Assembly (NCBI GenBank): GCA_021648845.1
Contig: JAKJHY010000006.1
Span: 124,001-188,000, forward strand
Direction of reading: 5' to 3'
DNA length: 64,000 nucleotides
Source of the DNA: Mycobacterium sp. MBM
GTDB taxonomy: Bacteria; Actinomycetota; Actinomycetes; Mycobacteriales; Mycobacteriaceae
The position numbers and the translations under genes were made by a program. Under the pieces are notes generated by a model. That model made no database searches. It saw nothing but the letters and a program-made list of their open reading frames with translations, and was not told the origin of the DNA. The first letter of the stretch is position 1. The number at the start of each line of letters is the position of its first letter. This document shows, in pieces, positions 55,516-64,000 of this stretch.

Positions 55516-56550
55516 TCATGATCCGGAGTCACACCGGAGCACCGCGGCCCCGTCGAAACGGCCGGCCTTGAGGTCGACGAGCGCCTGCTGCGCCGCGGCC
55601 AACGGGTACTCGTGGGTGGTCACCGCCAGGTGGTGCTCCGCCGCGAAGCGGAGGAACGCGTGCCCGTCGGCGCGGGTATTGGCTGTGACGCTGCGGATTT
55701 CGCGTTCATAGAACAGCTCGCGCTGGTAGTTGAGCACCGGCACGTCGCTGAGATGGATGCCGGCGATCGACAGAATTCCGCCGCGGTCCAGTGCGCGCAT
55801 CGCCACCGGCACCAGATCACCGACGGGTGCGAACAACACCGCGCTGTCCAGCGGTTCCGGGGGCTCGTCGTAGGCACCCGTCGCCGAAGCGGCACCGAGA
55901 TCCAGCGCCAGCCGCTGCGCCTGCTCGCCGCGGGTCATCACGTGCACGGTGGCTCCCTGAGCCAGCGCGATCTGTGCGGTTAGGTGTGCGCTGCCGCCGA
56001 ACCCGTAGATGCCGAGCCGTCCGCCCTTCGGGAGGCCCGCGCGTTGCAGTGCGCGGTAGCCGATGATGCCGGCGCATAACAACGGCGCCAGTTCGACATC
56101 GGTGTACCCAGGGGGCAGGCGGTAGGCGAATGCTGCCGGGACCGTGGCGTACTCGGCGTAGCCGCCGTCGCTGTCCCAGCCGGTGTACAACGACTGCGGG
56201 CACAGGTTCTCGGCGCCCCGCCGGCAGTATCGGCAGATCCCGCAGGTCTGGCGTAGCCAGGCGATACCGACCCGGTCACCGACGGAATAGCCCGCGACGC
56301 CGGGTCCGAATGCGGCCACGGTGCCGACGATCTCGTGTCCGGGGGTGATGCTTGCGCTGTGCGGTGCCAGATCACCCTCGCTGACGTGCAGGTCGGTGCG
56401 GCATACCCCGCAGGTGCGTACCTGCACCAGCAGTTCGCCCGGTCGGGGCGAAGGGAGCGGCTTGTCCTCGTAGTGCATGGGGCCCGATTCGATCGGGCCC
56501 GGCTCACGCACCACCCATGCCTTGATGCTGTCCGGCTGACGCGCATTCAT
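55516..56550 (-). CDS. adhA: Zinc-dependent alcohol dehydrogenase, AdhA-like
   Basis: 344 aa. Catalytic zinc Cys in CGVCRTDLH near residue 46, GHEIVG next, the structural zinc cluster [15 protein letters not shown], and the nucleotide motif [11 protein letters not shown]. The sequence [23 protein letters not shown] resembles M. tuberculosis AdhA (Rv1862). Oxidises or reduces an alcohol/aldehyde pair with NAD(P). The ATG overlaps the stop of the shortened Usp gene (ATGA), so the two are co-translated, probably under the DosR-like box at 56886. Confidence 0.92.
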   Translation of the reverse strand: MNARQPDSIKAWVVREPGPIESGPMHYEDKPLPSPRPGELLVQVRTCGVCRTDLHVSEGDLAPHSASITPGHEIVGTVAAFGPGVAGYSVGDRVGIAWLRQTCGICRYCRRGAENLCPQSLYTGWDSDGGYAEYATVPAAFAYRLPPGYTDVELAPLLCAGIIGYRALQRAGLPKGGRLGIYGFGGSAHLTAQIALAQGATVHVMTRGEQAQRLALDLGAASATGAYDEPPEPLDSAVLFAPVGDLVPVAMRALDRGGILSIAGIHLSDVPVLNYQRELFYEREIRSVTANTRADGHAFLRFAAEHHLAVTTHEYPLAAAQQALVDLKAGRFDGAAVLRCDSGS

Positions 56551-56786
56551 CGGTTGACCAGCAGCACAGACGACGGGGCGTCGCAGAGGGCGAACCGGCC
56601 GAGGCACAGCAGGTGGGCAGCCGCCGACAGCTGGGCGCGTGCCGATGTGGGCTCGACGACGTGCACCAGACGCAAGCGCACAGCGCGATCGACGGCTTCT
56701 TCGACGGCCCACTCTGCGGCGTGCAGCGCCGCCGCCGAGTCATCGATGCCGACGACGACGGCGGCCGGTGGGTGCGTACGCGTCAT
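56547..56786 (-). CDS. Mini universal stress protein (internally shortened)
   Basis: 79 aa against about 145 for a normal domain. The first 45 residues ([31 protein letters not shown]) are the usual first strand and helix; the rest jumps to [11 protein letters not shown], the final strand. The middle of the fold with the ATP motif is missing, yet the frame is intact and its stop is coupled to adhA. It may be a dimerising fragment or a decayed gene kept for coupling. Confidence 0.75.
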   Translation of the reverse strand: MTRTHPPAAVVVGIDDSAAALHAAEWAVEEAVDRAVRLRLVHVVEPTSARAQLSAAAHLLCLGRFALCDAPSSVLLVNR

Positions 56787-56885
56787 CGTGTGCTCCAGGT
56801 CGACCGGTCAGCCGGAAAGGCCCTCACCGGGTGACGGTACTGCACATCGTTCGCCCGCTGAAGTGGTCATCAGACCCCGATCTAC

Positions 56886-56899
56886 GAGTCGAAAGGCCC
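56886..56899 (-). promoter_or_regulatory. DosR-type box upstream of mini-Usp/adhA
   Basis: Minus strand GGGCCTTTCGACTC, two mismatches to the core GGGACTTNNGNCCC. It lies about 100 bp upstream of the mini-Usp start. A weaker similar site is at 56809-56823. Confidence 0.55.
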
Positions 56900-56912
56900 G
56901 CGCGGCGTTCGG

Positions 56913-57077
56913 TCACCCGGTGACGGATGTGACCGCCAGCGCGCCGAGCGCGGTGACTGCGCCGAACGTCAGATAGAAGGTCTTGGCCTCTCGCACGATC
57001 AGAATCTTGTGGCGGCGCAGCGCGGCATCGGCGCAAGCAATTTCGAACGCGGTGACGTCGACTCCGGCGCGCAGCAA
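56913..57077 (-). CDS. Possible small membrane protein
   Basis: 54 aa if it starts at the TTG at 57077. AFEIACADAALRRHKILIVRE precedes one hydrophobic segment near the C-terminus (LTFGAVTALGALAVTSV). Third positions are mostly G/C. No ATG or GTG start is in a sensible place, so the start, or the gene itself, is uncertain. It lies between the two DosR-box promoters. Confidence 0.35.
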   Translation of the reverse strand: MLRAGVDVTAFEIACADAALRRHKILIVREAKTFYLTFGAVTALGALAVTSVTG

Positions 57078-57222
57078 AATCCCGCCCGCGCCGACACTCT
57101 CGGTGACCGACCACGGCAGGAGCAGAGCGGAGGCGTGCCGGCGTCCGAACGGTGATTTCCTCGGCTGCCGTGGACCATCCGGTGCCCGGCCTGTCAGGTG
57201 GTGGCAAACTCTGTGCACAGAA

Positions 57223-57236
57223 GTGACTTCCGACTC
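57223..57236 (+). promoter_or_regulatory. DosR-type box upstream of Acg-family gene
   Basis: GTGACTTCCGACTC, 12 of 14 against GGGACTTNNGNCCC, ending 65 bp before the ATG at 57302. The distance equals that at the Usp gene (67 bp). Confidence 0.65.
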
Positions 57237-57301
57237 TCGTCGGCGGCGTTCCCGCCGTAGATCGTTGATTGAACGGTCAAATTCAACGAAGGTCGTTTCC
57301 G

Positions 57302-58294
57302 ATGAGTGCAACGTTCCCCGATACAGCTACGCTGCGTGCCGCGATGGCGCTCGCCGCCAGGGCGCCGTCGGTGCACAATGTTCAGCCGTGGCAGTGGCAT
57401 GTCGGTCCCGACACGCTGCGCCTGTACGCCGACCCGTCACGGCGGCTCATCCACACCGATCCGGACGGCCGGGACACGATGATCAGCTGCGGCGCGGCAC
57501 TGCACCACTGTGTCATCGCCTTTGCCGCACTCGGCTGGCACAGCAGGGTGCGGCGGTTTCCCGACCCTGACGATGCACTGTGTCTGGCCGTCATCGAACT
57601 GCGCCCCCAACCCGCGGACGAGATCGATATCAGCCTGGCGGCGGCCATTCCCCGGCGCCGCACCGACCGGCGCCATTTCAGCGATTGGCCGGTGGGCCAC
57701 GGCGATATCTCGCTGCTGGGTGTGCGCGCCGCGCGCATGGGCATCGTCATGCGCCGCGTCGATACGTCGGTGGATCTTCGCGCCGCACTCGCGCGGGCGG
57801 TCTGGCAGCACGCGACCGACCCGGACTATCTCAGCGAGCTGACGCTCTGGACCGGTCGATACGCTTCGAATGCCGGCGTCCCCGCGCGCAACACACCGGA
57901 GTCGGATCCGGCGTCGCCGGTGCCTGCCCGGATCTTCGCCGGAGCGGCACTGGCGCATCCGCCGGATGTGCCGCCCGCTGATGACCGTGGCGCATTATTG
58001 GCCCTGGGCACGGCCCACGACGACGATCTGGCTCGGCTACGGGCCGGTGAGGCCACCAGCCTGCTGCTGTTGACCGCGACCGCTCAAGGCTTGGCCGGCT
58101 GCCCCGTCACCGAGCCGTTGGAGATCCCGGAAACCCGGGACTGTATCCGTGCGGATGCTTTCGACGATGGCTGCTACCCGCAGATGCTGCTGCGTGTCGG
58201 CTGGGCGCCGGTGAACGCGGATCCGCTGCCCGCGCCGCCGCGGCGCCCCCTCGAGGAACAGGTCCTGCAGTTGGATGGGGCGCGATTCTTCTGA
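57302..58294 (+). CDS. Acg-family nitroreductase-like protein, copy 1
   Basis: 330 aa, the size of M. tuberculosis Acg (Rv2032) and Rv3131. RAPSVHNVQPWQW near residue 20 is the family marker; RRRTDRRHFSDWPV and the end PQMLLRVGWAP also match. Acg proteins have a nitroreductase fold that binds FMN but covers it with a lid, so they are thought to store or sequester flavin rather than reduce nitro compounds. First of four co-oriented genes; the next starts 27 bp after its stop. Preceded by a DosR-type box. Confidence 0.92.
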   Translation: MSATFPDTATLRAAMALAARAPSVHNVQPWQWHVGPDTLRLYADPSRRLIHTDPDGRDTMISCGAALHHCVIAFAALGWHSRVRRFPDPDDALCLAVIELRPQPADEIDISLAAAIPRRRTDRRHFSDWPVGHGDISLLGVRAARMGIVMRRVDTSVDLRAALARAVWQHATDPDYLSELTLWTGRYASNAGVPARNTPESDPASPVPARIFAGAALAHPPDVPPADDRGALLALGTAHDDDLARLRAGEATSLLLLTATAQGLAGCPVTEPLEIPETRDCIRADAFDDGCYPQMLLRVGWAPVNADPLPAPPRRPLEEQVLQLDGARFF

Positions 58295-58320
58295 GCGCGG
58301 GCCATAAGGAGCGATCACCG

Positions 58321-58911
58321 ATGGAGACGTTTACGCTCGTCTGGGGCCGCGGGTGGTGGGTGCGGTTGTTCGGACGGAACAAACTGGTGCGCGGCAATGA
58401 TCGGCTCGAGGCATGCTGTGTGGCCTTGGCCGCCATCGTTGTGATCGTCGCGCTCCCGGTGAGCGCGGCGTGGGGGACGAGCGTCAAGGACGCGCGGGAG
58501 TCGATCTATGCCCAGCAGTGGCAGACCCGTCACCGCATCGAGGCGACGGCGACCGAGGATGCCCAAACGGACGCGGAAATCTCGCGACAGGCCCTGACAG
58601 TGGGGGCACGGTGGAGCGCCGGTGGGCGCACCCACGCCGGCGTGGTCACCCCGCCCGACATGGTGCACGCGGGTGACCGATTCAGCATCTGGGTCGACGA
58701 CAGCGGTGCGCCCGTGCCGGCGCCCGCACCGTTGGGGCGGGCGGTATCGGATGCGATCGGGGCGGCCGTCCTGTCCTGGCTGGCGGTGAGTTCGACGCTG
58801 CTGGTGCTGGTGCTGCTGCTGCGTCGACGGCTCACCCGGGTACGGTACGGCGATTGGGACCGTGAGCTCGACTCGCTGGCCGGCAATGACGGTGGGCGCA
58901 CCAATCATTAG
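58321..58911 (+). CDS. Rv1733c-like membrane protein
   Basis: 196 aa, two membrane segments near residues 34-52 and 140-160, with an extracytoplasmic domain between (SIYAQQWQTRHRIEATATED, GVVTPPDMVHAGDRFSIWVD). Topology and length match Rv1733c, a DosR-regulon membrane antigen of M. tuberculosis with no known activity. AAGGAG lies nine bases before the ATG. Position between the Acg-like genes fits a dormancy operon. Confidence 0.88.
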   Translation: METFTLVWGRGWWVRLFGRNKLVRGNDRLEACCVALAAIVVIVALPVSAAWGTSVKDARESIYAQQWQTRHRIEATATEDAQTDAEISRQALTVGARWSAGGRTHAGVVTPPDMVHAGDRFSIWVDDSGAPVPAPAPLGRAVSDAIGAAVLSWLAVSSTLLVLVLLLRRRLTRVRYGDWDRELDSLAGNDGGRTNH

Positions 58912-58932
58912 CCATCCGCCGGTGGTGGCGTG

Positions 58933-58946
58933 GTGACCTTCGGCCC
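58933..58946 (+). promoter_or_regulatory. DosR-type box upstream of PNPOx-like gene
   Basis: GTGACCTTCGGCCC, 12 of 14 against GGGACTTNNGNCCC, 114 bp before the start at 59061. A weaker unit (ATGACCATCGGCTC, 58954-58967) follows about two helical turns later, the paired layout seen at DosR promoters. Confidence 0.6.
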
Positions 58947-59060
58947 TGTCGAGGATGACCATCGGCTCCGGAGCGCCGCCGGCACCGGGCCGTACCGTCG
59001 ATCCAGAGGTTCACCGACCAACGAGGTCACCGAACTCGAACTGTGCAAAAAGGGGTTGCC

Positions 59061-59498
59061 ATGACGTCGCTGTATCCGCAGCCCGCTGTCGTGTTGAGCT
59101 CTGACGATTGCTGGGCCGCGCTGTCGAGGCTGTCGTTGGGCAGGCTGGTCACCATGGCCGACGGTGAACCCGAAATCGTCCCGGTCAACTACGCCGTGCA
59201 GCGGCGGACGATCCTGATCAGGACCGGGGCGGGGACCAAGCTGCGCGACGTGCGGACAAATCCCCGCGTGTTGTTCGAGGTCGACGATCACACCGTGGAG
59301 ACGGGGTGGAGTGTCGTGGTCAAGGGCACGGCGACCGTTCTCACCGAGGTGAGCGATATCGCCGCGGCCGAACGCGCTCAGGTGCTGCCCTGGATAGCGT
59401 CACCCAAGGACACGTTCATCCGGATCGAACCGGTCGAGATCAACGGCCGCGCATTCAGTTTCGTTCCGGGGCCCGATGCGACATATGGGTTCCGATGA
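59061..59498 (+). CDS. Pyridoxamine 5'-phosphate oxidase-like flavoprotein
   Basis: 145 aa split-barrel protein. LSRLSLGRLVTMADGEPEIVPVNYAV near the N-terminus (shown in part as LGRLVTMADG) and ILIRTGAGTKLRDVRTNPRV mark the PNPOx/FMN-binding family, which includes DosR-regulon members such as Rv3129. The cofactor could be FMN, F420 or haem; sequence does not decide. The ATG at 59061 has AAAAGGGG upstream and beats an ATG at 59043. Confidence 0.9.
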   Translation: MTSLYPQPAVVLSSDDCWAALSRLSLGRLVTMADGEPEIVPVNYAVQRRTILIRTGAGTKLRDVRTNPRVLFEVDDHTVETGWSVVVKGTATVLTEVSDIAAAERAQVLPWIASPKDTFIRIEPVEINGRAFSFVPGPDATYGFR

Positions 59499-59580
59499 CC
59501 GCGCGCCGGTATGCGTCCGCCGGTGAGGACGGCACCGCTGATCACCGCGACAGCGTCACGATTGAGGATTCGACAACATC

Positions 59581-60576
59581 ATGAGCGCTCATCATCCCGA
59601 CGCCGAAACGGTGCAGGCAGCGCTGGCCTTGGCGGTGCGGGCACCGTCGATACACAATTCGCAGCCGTGGCGCTGGCGGGTCGGCCCGCACAGCCTGCAT
59701 TTGTATGCGGACCGGACGCTGCATCTGGCCGCTACCGACCCCGACGGTCGCGACCTGATTCTCAGCTGTGGTCTGGTGTTGGACCACTGTGCCGTTGCGC
59801 TGGCCGCGCTGGGGTGGCAGGCGAAGATACACCGATTTCCCACCCCCGCCGATCGCGACCATCTGGCCTCCGTCGAGTATTCCCGGCACCGGCCTACCGA
59901 GGTGGATATCGCACTGGCAGCGGCGATTCCGACACGCCGGACGGACCGGCGACAATACAGCTCATGGCCGGTACCGCCGAGTCATATAGCCACCATGGGT
60001 GCCCGTGCCGCGCGGATGGGCGCCGCCATCAGGCGGGTGGACAACGATGCGGGCTTCAGATCGATTCTGAAGCAGGCCGAAACTCTCCACCGGCAGGACG
60101 ACGCCTATATGCGCGAACTGGCGGCCTGGACGGGTCGGCACGCGGCGACGCTCGGTGTGGCGGCCCGCAACACTCCGAAACCCGAACCGGGCCCGAGCAC
60201 ATACCGGCTGTTCGTTCGCGGTGAGCTCACGCAGCCGGGCGCGACGCCGGAGGCCGACAACGGTGTCGTGTTGGCGCTGGGTACCGAAAGCGACGACGAC
60301 CTTGCCCGGCTGCGCGCGGGTGAGGCTGCCAGCCAGATCGTGCTGACGGCGACCTCACAGGGCTTGGCGAGCTGCTTTGTCACCGAGCCCCTCGAGCTGG
60401 TCCCGACGCGTGATGCACTGCAGGCAAGTACATTCGGCCCCAGTAGATTCCCCCAGATGCTGCTGCGCATCGGGTGGGCGCCGGTGAATGCGGAGCCGTT
60501 GTCCGCGACGTCGCGGCGTCCGCTGGCTGAGGTGGTCAGCAGGCTGGACGGTACACCATTTGATCTCGTGGGTTGA
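59581..60576 (+). CDS. Acg-family nitroreductase-like protein, copy 2
   Basis: 331 aa, paralogue of the gene at 57302 (RAPSIHNSQPWRW; RRTDRRQYSSWPV; PQMLLRIGWAP). The two share most family blocks, and GEAASQIVLTATSQGLASCFVTEPLE parallels the other copy, so they arose by duplication. Probably FMN-binding with a lid. Ends 10 bp before the convergent OtsB1-like gene. No separate DosR box was found in the 82-bp gap before it, so it is likely read from the upstream promoter. Confidence 0.92.
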   Translation: MSAHHPDAETVQAALALAVRAPSIHNSQPWRWRVGPHSLHLYADRTLHLAATDPDGRDLILSCGLVLDHCAVALAALGWQAKIHRFPTPADRDHLASVEYSRHRPTEVDIALAAAIPTRRTDRRQYSSWPVPPSHIATMGARAARMGAAIRRVDNDAGFRSILKQAETLHRQDDAYMRELAAWTGRHAATLGVAARNTPKPEPGPSTYRLFVRGELTQPGATPEADNGVVLALGTESDDDLARLRAGEAASQIVLTATSQGLASCFVTEPLELVPTRDALQASTFGPSRFPQMLLRIGWAPVNAEPLSATSRRPLAEVVSRLDGTPFDLVG

Positions 60577-60585
60577 CGGCCCGGG

Positions 60586-63500
60586 TCAACGGATGTGGAT
60601 CGTCTGCCCGGAGGACAGCCTCTGAATGCGGCCCCGGCATTCGACGTCGATGGTGGGCGCTCCGGTCGGGTCGGCGGTGACCTCCGCGGTTCGGCCGCTG
60701 ATTCTGAGGTGCAGGCGGTGGCCCCGGTACCAGAGTGAACACGCCAATTCGCCGGCGCTCTCCGGCCACATCGGGCCGAGCACCAGGCGGTCTTCTCGGG
60801 TCTCCAGCCCGGAAAAGCAGCGCTGCAGCAGGTCGATGCTTCCGGCCATGGCGGCCAGATGAATACCCTCGGCCGTGGAACCGCCCTGGATGTCGGTGAC
60901 ATCGGAGTCCAGAACTGTCTGGAAGTAGCGCATTGCCTCGCCGCGATCGCCACGAGCGAGGACCCAGGAATGTACCACCGCACTCAGCGTGGATCCGTGT
61001 GATGTGCGGTTCAGGTAGTAGTCGACGGTGCGTGGGATCTGTTGCGGAGGGAAGTCATATCCCAAACGTGCGAACAACTCTCGCAATTCGTCGGCCGAGA
61101 AGAGGTAGAACAGCATCAGGACATCGGCTTGTTTGGCGACCTTGTACGCGTTGACATCGTCATTCTCGGCTTCGAGTATCCGGTCGAGTCGCGCGATATC
61201 GCCGTATTTGTGCCGATAGTGCTCCCAGTCGAGTTCCTTGAGGTCCTCATAACCCTCGAACTGGCTGATGACGCCGTCGTGAAAGGGGATGAACATGTAT
61301 CGGCTCACCGAATCCCACTGTGCCATCTCGTTCCCGGACACCTTGAGCCGCTCGAGCAGGTTGACTCGGTCGGGCAGCGGAAGCGCGTCGAGGGCATCCA
61401 GCGCTCGAAGGATCACCCACACCGCCGTTACGTTGGTGTACGCGTTGTTGTCGATTCCCTCGTGCGGTCGTCCGGGGTAGCCCGAGTGGAATTCGTCGGG
61501 ACCGATCACACCGTCGATCACATAGCGCTGTCGGTCCGTGTCGAAGCGGACCCGGCTGGACCAGAACCGTGCAATCTCGATCAGTACTTCGGCGCCATGG
61601 TCGAGCAGATATTGGCGATCACCGGTGATCTGGTAGTAGTGCCACACGTTATAGGCGACCGCAGCGCCGATATGGTGCGCAAGGTGGCTGCTATCCGGAT
61701 TCCACCGCCCCGAAAGGGGATTCAGGTGCAGCCGCTGGCTTTGCTCGCTGCCGTCACTGCTGGACTGCCACGGGTACATGGCTCCCGAGTAACCGGCCGC
61801 GACCGCGTTGCGGCGGGCCTGATCGAGCCGCCGGGAGCGGTAACCGAGCAGCGCGCGCGACACCTGGGGTAGGCGCAGTGTCAGCAGCGGCACGATGAAC
61901 AGTTCATCCCAGAAGATGTGTCCCCGGTATGCCTCGCCGTGCAGACCCCGCGCCGGAATGCCGGCATCGATGTTCGCGCTGTGACTCGACACCGATTGCA
62001 GCAGGTGCATGATGTGCAGCCGGAGGATCCTGAGGGATTCGGGTGAGCCGGGCAGATCGATATCGAATGACCTCCACAGCTGCGACCAGACGAGGGCATG
62101 GTCGTCGAAAAGGTCGCGGTAGCGGCCCCGGTCGCTGACCAGCTGGGCCGCGGCCTCCTCGGGTGCCGACAGCGCGCGGTCGTGCCCGGTGAAGATCGCC
62201 GCTACCTTCTCGACGGTGAGCGCCCGGCCCGCATCGATTCCGGTGGTGACGATGTGCCCGGCGGCCGAGGGGTCGCTCAGGAACTCCGAGCCGCCGTGCA
62301 CCGGGCACTCGGCGTGCCAGATCGATGTCCTGGCGGCCACCGCAACCGGCACCTGCGATTGCGTCGTGCGAGCTCTGACCAGCACGGCGCGGTCGGAGAG
62401 CTCGTCGACGGCTATATCGCAGAGGTGCTTACCCGACAATGGCCGGTATCGCTGCACCCCGCAGTTGGTCACCGTGGCATCGATCGTCGACCGGATCTCG
62501 ATGGTGCCCGACCAATTCTCGGCGACAATATCGGTTCGCAGCGCAGCGGTGTGCGGATCGTGCATCGACACGAACCGCCGCTGGGTCACCGCCGTCTGGC
62601 GTCCCGTCTCGTCGCGGTAGCGAAGCTCGCGGATGAGCTCTGCGTTGCCGGTGTCCATGGTCTGGCGGTAGGCAAGGAGCTCGCAATCGTCCACGTCGAA
62701 CCATTGGCCACCCTCGGGACGGAACGTCAGGGGCAGCCAATTGGGTAGGTTGACCATGCTTTCGTTGCTGACGCCGATCCCGCCGACGGTGTCGGTGACG
62801 CGGTTGTACAACCCGGCAGCGTAGGTTCCCGGATAGTGGGCAGGTCCCGGTGCGGACTCCGGTGCCGCCCCACGGGTACCCAGGTAGCCGTTGCCGACGG
62901 TGCACAGCACTTCTCGAAGACGTTCCGAATTCGGTTGATAGCACTCGAATTCGATACGCCAGTCGCCCTTGTCGGTCGCGGATTCGGCGGGCAGGAGGTG
63001 CGCCAGACGGGCCAGCAGCACCACCGCGCGGTTCGGTGCCGACAGCGTGAAATGCGCGGCGCTGGAACGTTCACCGTCCTCGTCATGGCGTGCCAGGATG
63101 CCGATTCCGTGCAACTTGACCGCGTCGAAGCCGTCCTCGTCGGTCAGGTCGTCACCCAGGTACATCGGGACGAATGTGGTGGGCAACGGCAACGCCGCAG
63201 ATATCCACGTGACGGCTGCACCTCTGTCCCAGAGCATATCTGGGCGCAACCCGACCATTTCTCGGCCATGGATCACCCGTAGACCGCGGCGCCGGCCCAC
63301 CGCCCGGACACCGGACACCACCTTGGTGATATCCGCCGGTGCCACATTGCGGTAGTGCACCGCCACCCCGAACGGTCGATCCTGCAGCACAACTCCGTGG
63401 ATATCACCGACAGATGAACCCAGCTCGGTAGCCGCGCCGGCCAGCTGCTGGGTGGCAGCGGTGGCGAGATCATGGCGGTGGACCTGGCCGTCCGGGCCCG

Positions 63501-64000
63501 CCAGATCGAGGCCGTCCGACCCGGCGTACCACAGGCCGTCGACACCGACCCTGGCCCGCACATCGGGTAGGGCACGGCCACTGACGATGACGACCGGGCA
63601 CCGCGCGCTCAGCGCGCGCAGTGCCTCGGCGGCACCGGTGATGAGCGCAGCGTCGGCCGGGTCGGCCACGGTATCGGTCAGCGTGCCATCGAAGTCGATG
63701 AAGACGGCGGTGTGCCGACCGGCCAGAACAGGCACGATCTGGGCAAGGCATGCGAGCGCGTCTGGCAAAGCCGACACGCGCCGGTCGCCGGTGCGCACGT
63801 CGATATCGGCTGCGTCGCAGACCGCGACATCGGCACCGGCCGCCGTCAACGCAGCGCCGTTGCCGTACCGGGCAATACCCACCACCAACGCGAATCCGCC
63901 GGCACGTCCGGCCTGCGTGCCCGGCGTCGCATCGTCGATCACCACGCACCGGTCGGGACGCACGCCCAAGCGGCGAGCCGTCTCCAGCAGGAGTGCCGGG
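60586..64000 (-). CDS. otsB1: OtsB1-like HAD / trehalose-phosphatase / GH65 fusion, N-terminus beyond window
   Basis: At least 1137 residues are visible; the 5' end lies past 64000. In order: the end of a beta-phosphoglucomutase-like HAD domain (CVVIDDATPGTQAGRAGGF), a trehalose-6-phosphate phosphatase-type HAD domain (FIDFDGTLTDTV; YLGDDLTDEDGF), then a glycoside hydrolase 65 domain with GNGYLGTRG, the general-acid region GPDEFHSGYPG and DNNAYTN. The same three-part build is Rv2006 (OtsB1, 1327 aa), next to Rv2005c in the DosR regulon. GH65 members phosphorolyse alpha-glucobioses such as trehalose or kojibiose; the exact sugar is unknown. Confidence 0.9.
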   Translation of the reverse strand, partial: PALLLETARRLGVRPDRCVVIDDATPGTQAGRAGGFALVVGIARYGNGAALTAAGADVAVCDAADIDVRTGDRRVSALPDALACLAQIVPVLAGRHTAVFIDFDGTLTDTVADPADAALITGAAEALRALSARCPVVIVSGRALPDVRARVGVDGLWYAGSDGLDLAGPDGQVHRHDLATAATQQLAGAATELGSSVGDIHGVVLQDRPFGVAVHYRNVAPADITKVVSGVRAVGRRRGLRVIHGREMVGLRPDMLWDRGAAVTWISAALPLPTTFVPMYLGDDLTDEDGFDAVKLHGIGILARHDEDGERSSAAHFTLSAPNRAVVLLARLAHLLPAESATDKGDWRIEFECYQPNSERLREVLCTVGNGYLGTRGAAPESAPGPAHYPGTYAAGLYNRVTDTVGGIGVSNESMVNLPNWLPLTFRPEGGQWFDVDDCELLAYRQTMDTGNAELIRELRYRDETGRQTAVTQRRFVSMHDPHTAALRTDIVAENWSGTIEIRSTIDATVTNCGVQRYRPLSGKHLCDIAVDELSDRAVLVRARTTQSQVPVAVAARTSIWHAECPVHGGSEFLSDPSAAGHIVTTGIDAGRALTVEKVAAIFTGHDRALSAPEEAAAQLVSDRGRYRDLFDDHALVWSQLWRSFDIDLPGSPESLRILRLHIMHLLQSVSSHSANIDAGIPARGLHGEAYRGHIFWDELFIVPLLTLRLPQVSRALLGYRSRRLDQARRNAVAAGYSGAMYPWQSSSDGSEQSQRLHLNPLSGRWNPDSSHLAHHIGAAVAYNVWHYYQITGDRQYLLDHGAEVLIEIARFWSSRVRFDTDRQRYVIDGVIGPDEFHSGYPGRPHEGIDNNAYTNVTAVWVILRALDALDALPLPDRVNLLERLKVSGNEMAQWDSVSRYMFIPFHDGVISQFEGYEDLKELDWEHYRHKYGDIARLDRILEAENDDVNAYKVAKQADVLMLFYLFSADELRELFARLGYDFPPQQIPRTVDYYLNRTSHGSTLSAVVHSWVLARGDRGEAMRYFQTVLDSDVTDIQGGSTAEGIHLAAMAGSIDLLQRCFSGLETREDRLVLGPMWPESAGELACSLWYRGHRLHLRISGRTAEVTADPTGAPTIDVECRGRIQRLSSGQTIHIR

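Noticed and set aside
1..64000. tRNA, rRNA, CRISPR arrays, insertion sequences, prophage genes
   Set aside because: None recognised on either strand; the repeats seen are palindromic intergenic elements without transposase genes.

Overview
The window is high-GC actinobacterial DNA from a mycobacterium, most likely a fast-growing Mycolicibacterium-type species. The evidence is an IdeR-boxed irtAB pair, a recalled gene order close to M. tuberculosis Rv1257c-Rv1286, F420-dependent (DDN-like) and Acg-type proteins, LprB/LprC lipoproteins, a CysNC fusion, and many leaderless starts with a TANNNT -10 six or seven bases before the start codon. Homologue names and M. tuberculosis comparisons come from memory of those families; no search was run.

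Layout. 1-6470: a catabolic or detoxification patch with a cytochrome P450 cut by the window edge, a quinone oxidoreductase, TetR and MarR regulators and two metallo-beta-lactamase-fold hydrolases. Several clear operators lie here, including three copies of one TetR-type operator. 6535-12103: a secreted protein and the siderophore importer irtA-irtB. 12123-19625: the Rv1257c-Rv1264-like block (FAD oxidase, Tap efflux pump, UdgB, an added LLM flavoprotein, DDN-like protein, HIT protein, L7/L12-like protein, hypoxanthine/uracil-DNA glycosylase, acid-sensing-type adenylate cyclase). 19617-22740: a copper block (P-type ATPase, CopZ-like chaperone, DUF305 lipoprotein) around a CsoR-like operator. 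22741-24487: AIM24 protein and small proteins. 24527-33845: the Rv1272c-Rv1278-like block (two ABC exporters, LprB, LprC, SixA, SbcD/SbcC-like pair). 33971-40977: a decayed acyl-CoA-dehydrogenase-type remnant, an alpha/beta hydrolase and the oppBCDA operon. 41093-48976: a two-component system followed by two GT39 glycosyltransferases flanking a GT2-GtrA protein, with 11-bp-periodic PhoP-like boxes before several of the genes. 49251-52825: sulfate activation (cysD, cysNC, cysQ). 52842-64000: a dormancy cluster (universal stress proteins, SRPBCC protein, AdhA-like dehydrogenase, two Acg-family proteins, Rv1733c-like membrane protein, PNPOx-like protein, OtsB1/GH65 fusion cut by the window end) carrying several DosR-type boxes.

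How the genes work together. IrtAB imports ferric carboxymycobactin under probable IdeR control. OppBCDA imports peptides. CysD, CysNC and CysQ make and drain activated sulfate. The copper block exports and buffers Cu(I). The most promising little-described unit is 41333-48976: an OmpR-type regulator and kinase, a divergent His/Gly-rich membrane microprotein and three membrane glycosyltransferase genes. Shared direct-repeat boxes, each oriented toward its gene, suggest one self-contained envelope-glycosylation regulon. Two families of long dispersed intergenic palindromes, two copies each, sit at gene 3' ends. No tRNA, rRNA, CRISPR array, insertion sequence or phage gene was recognised.
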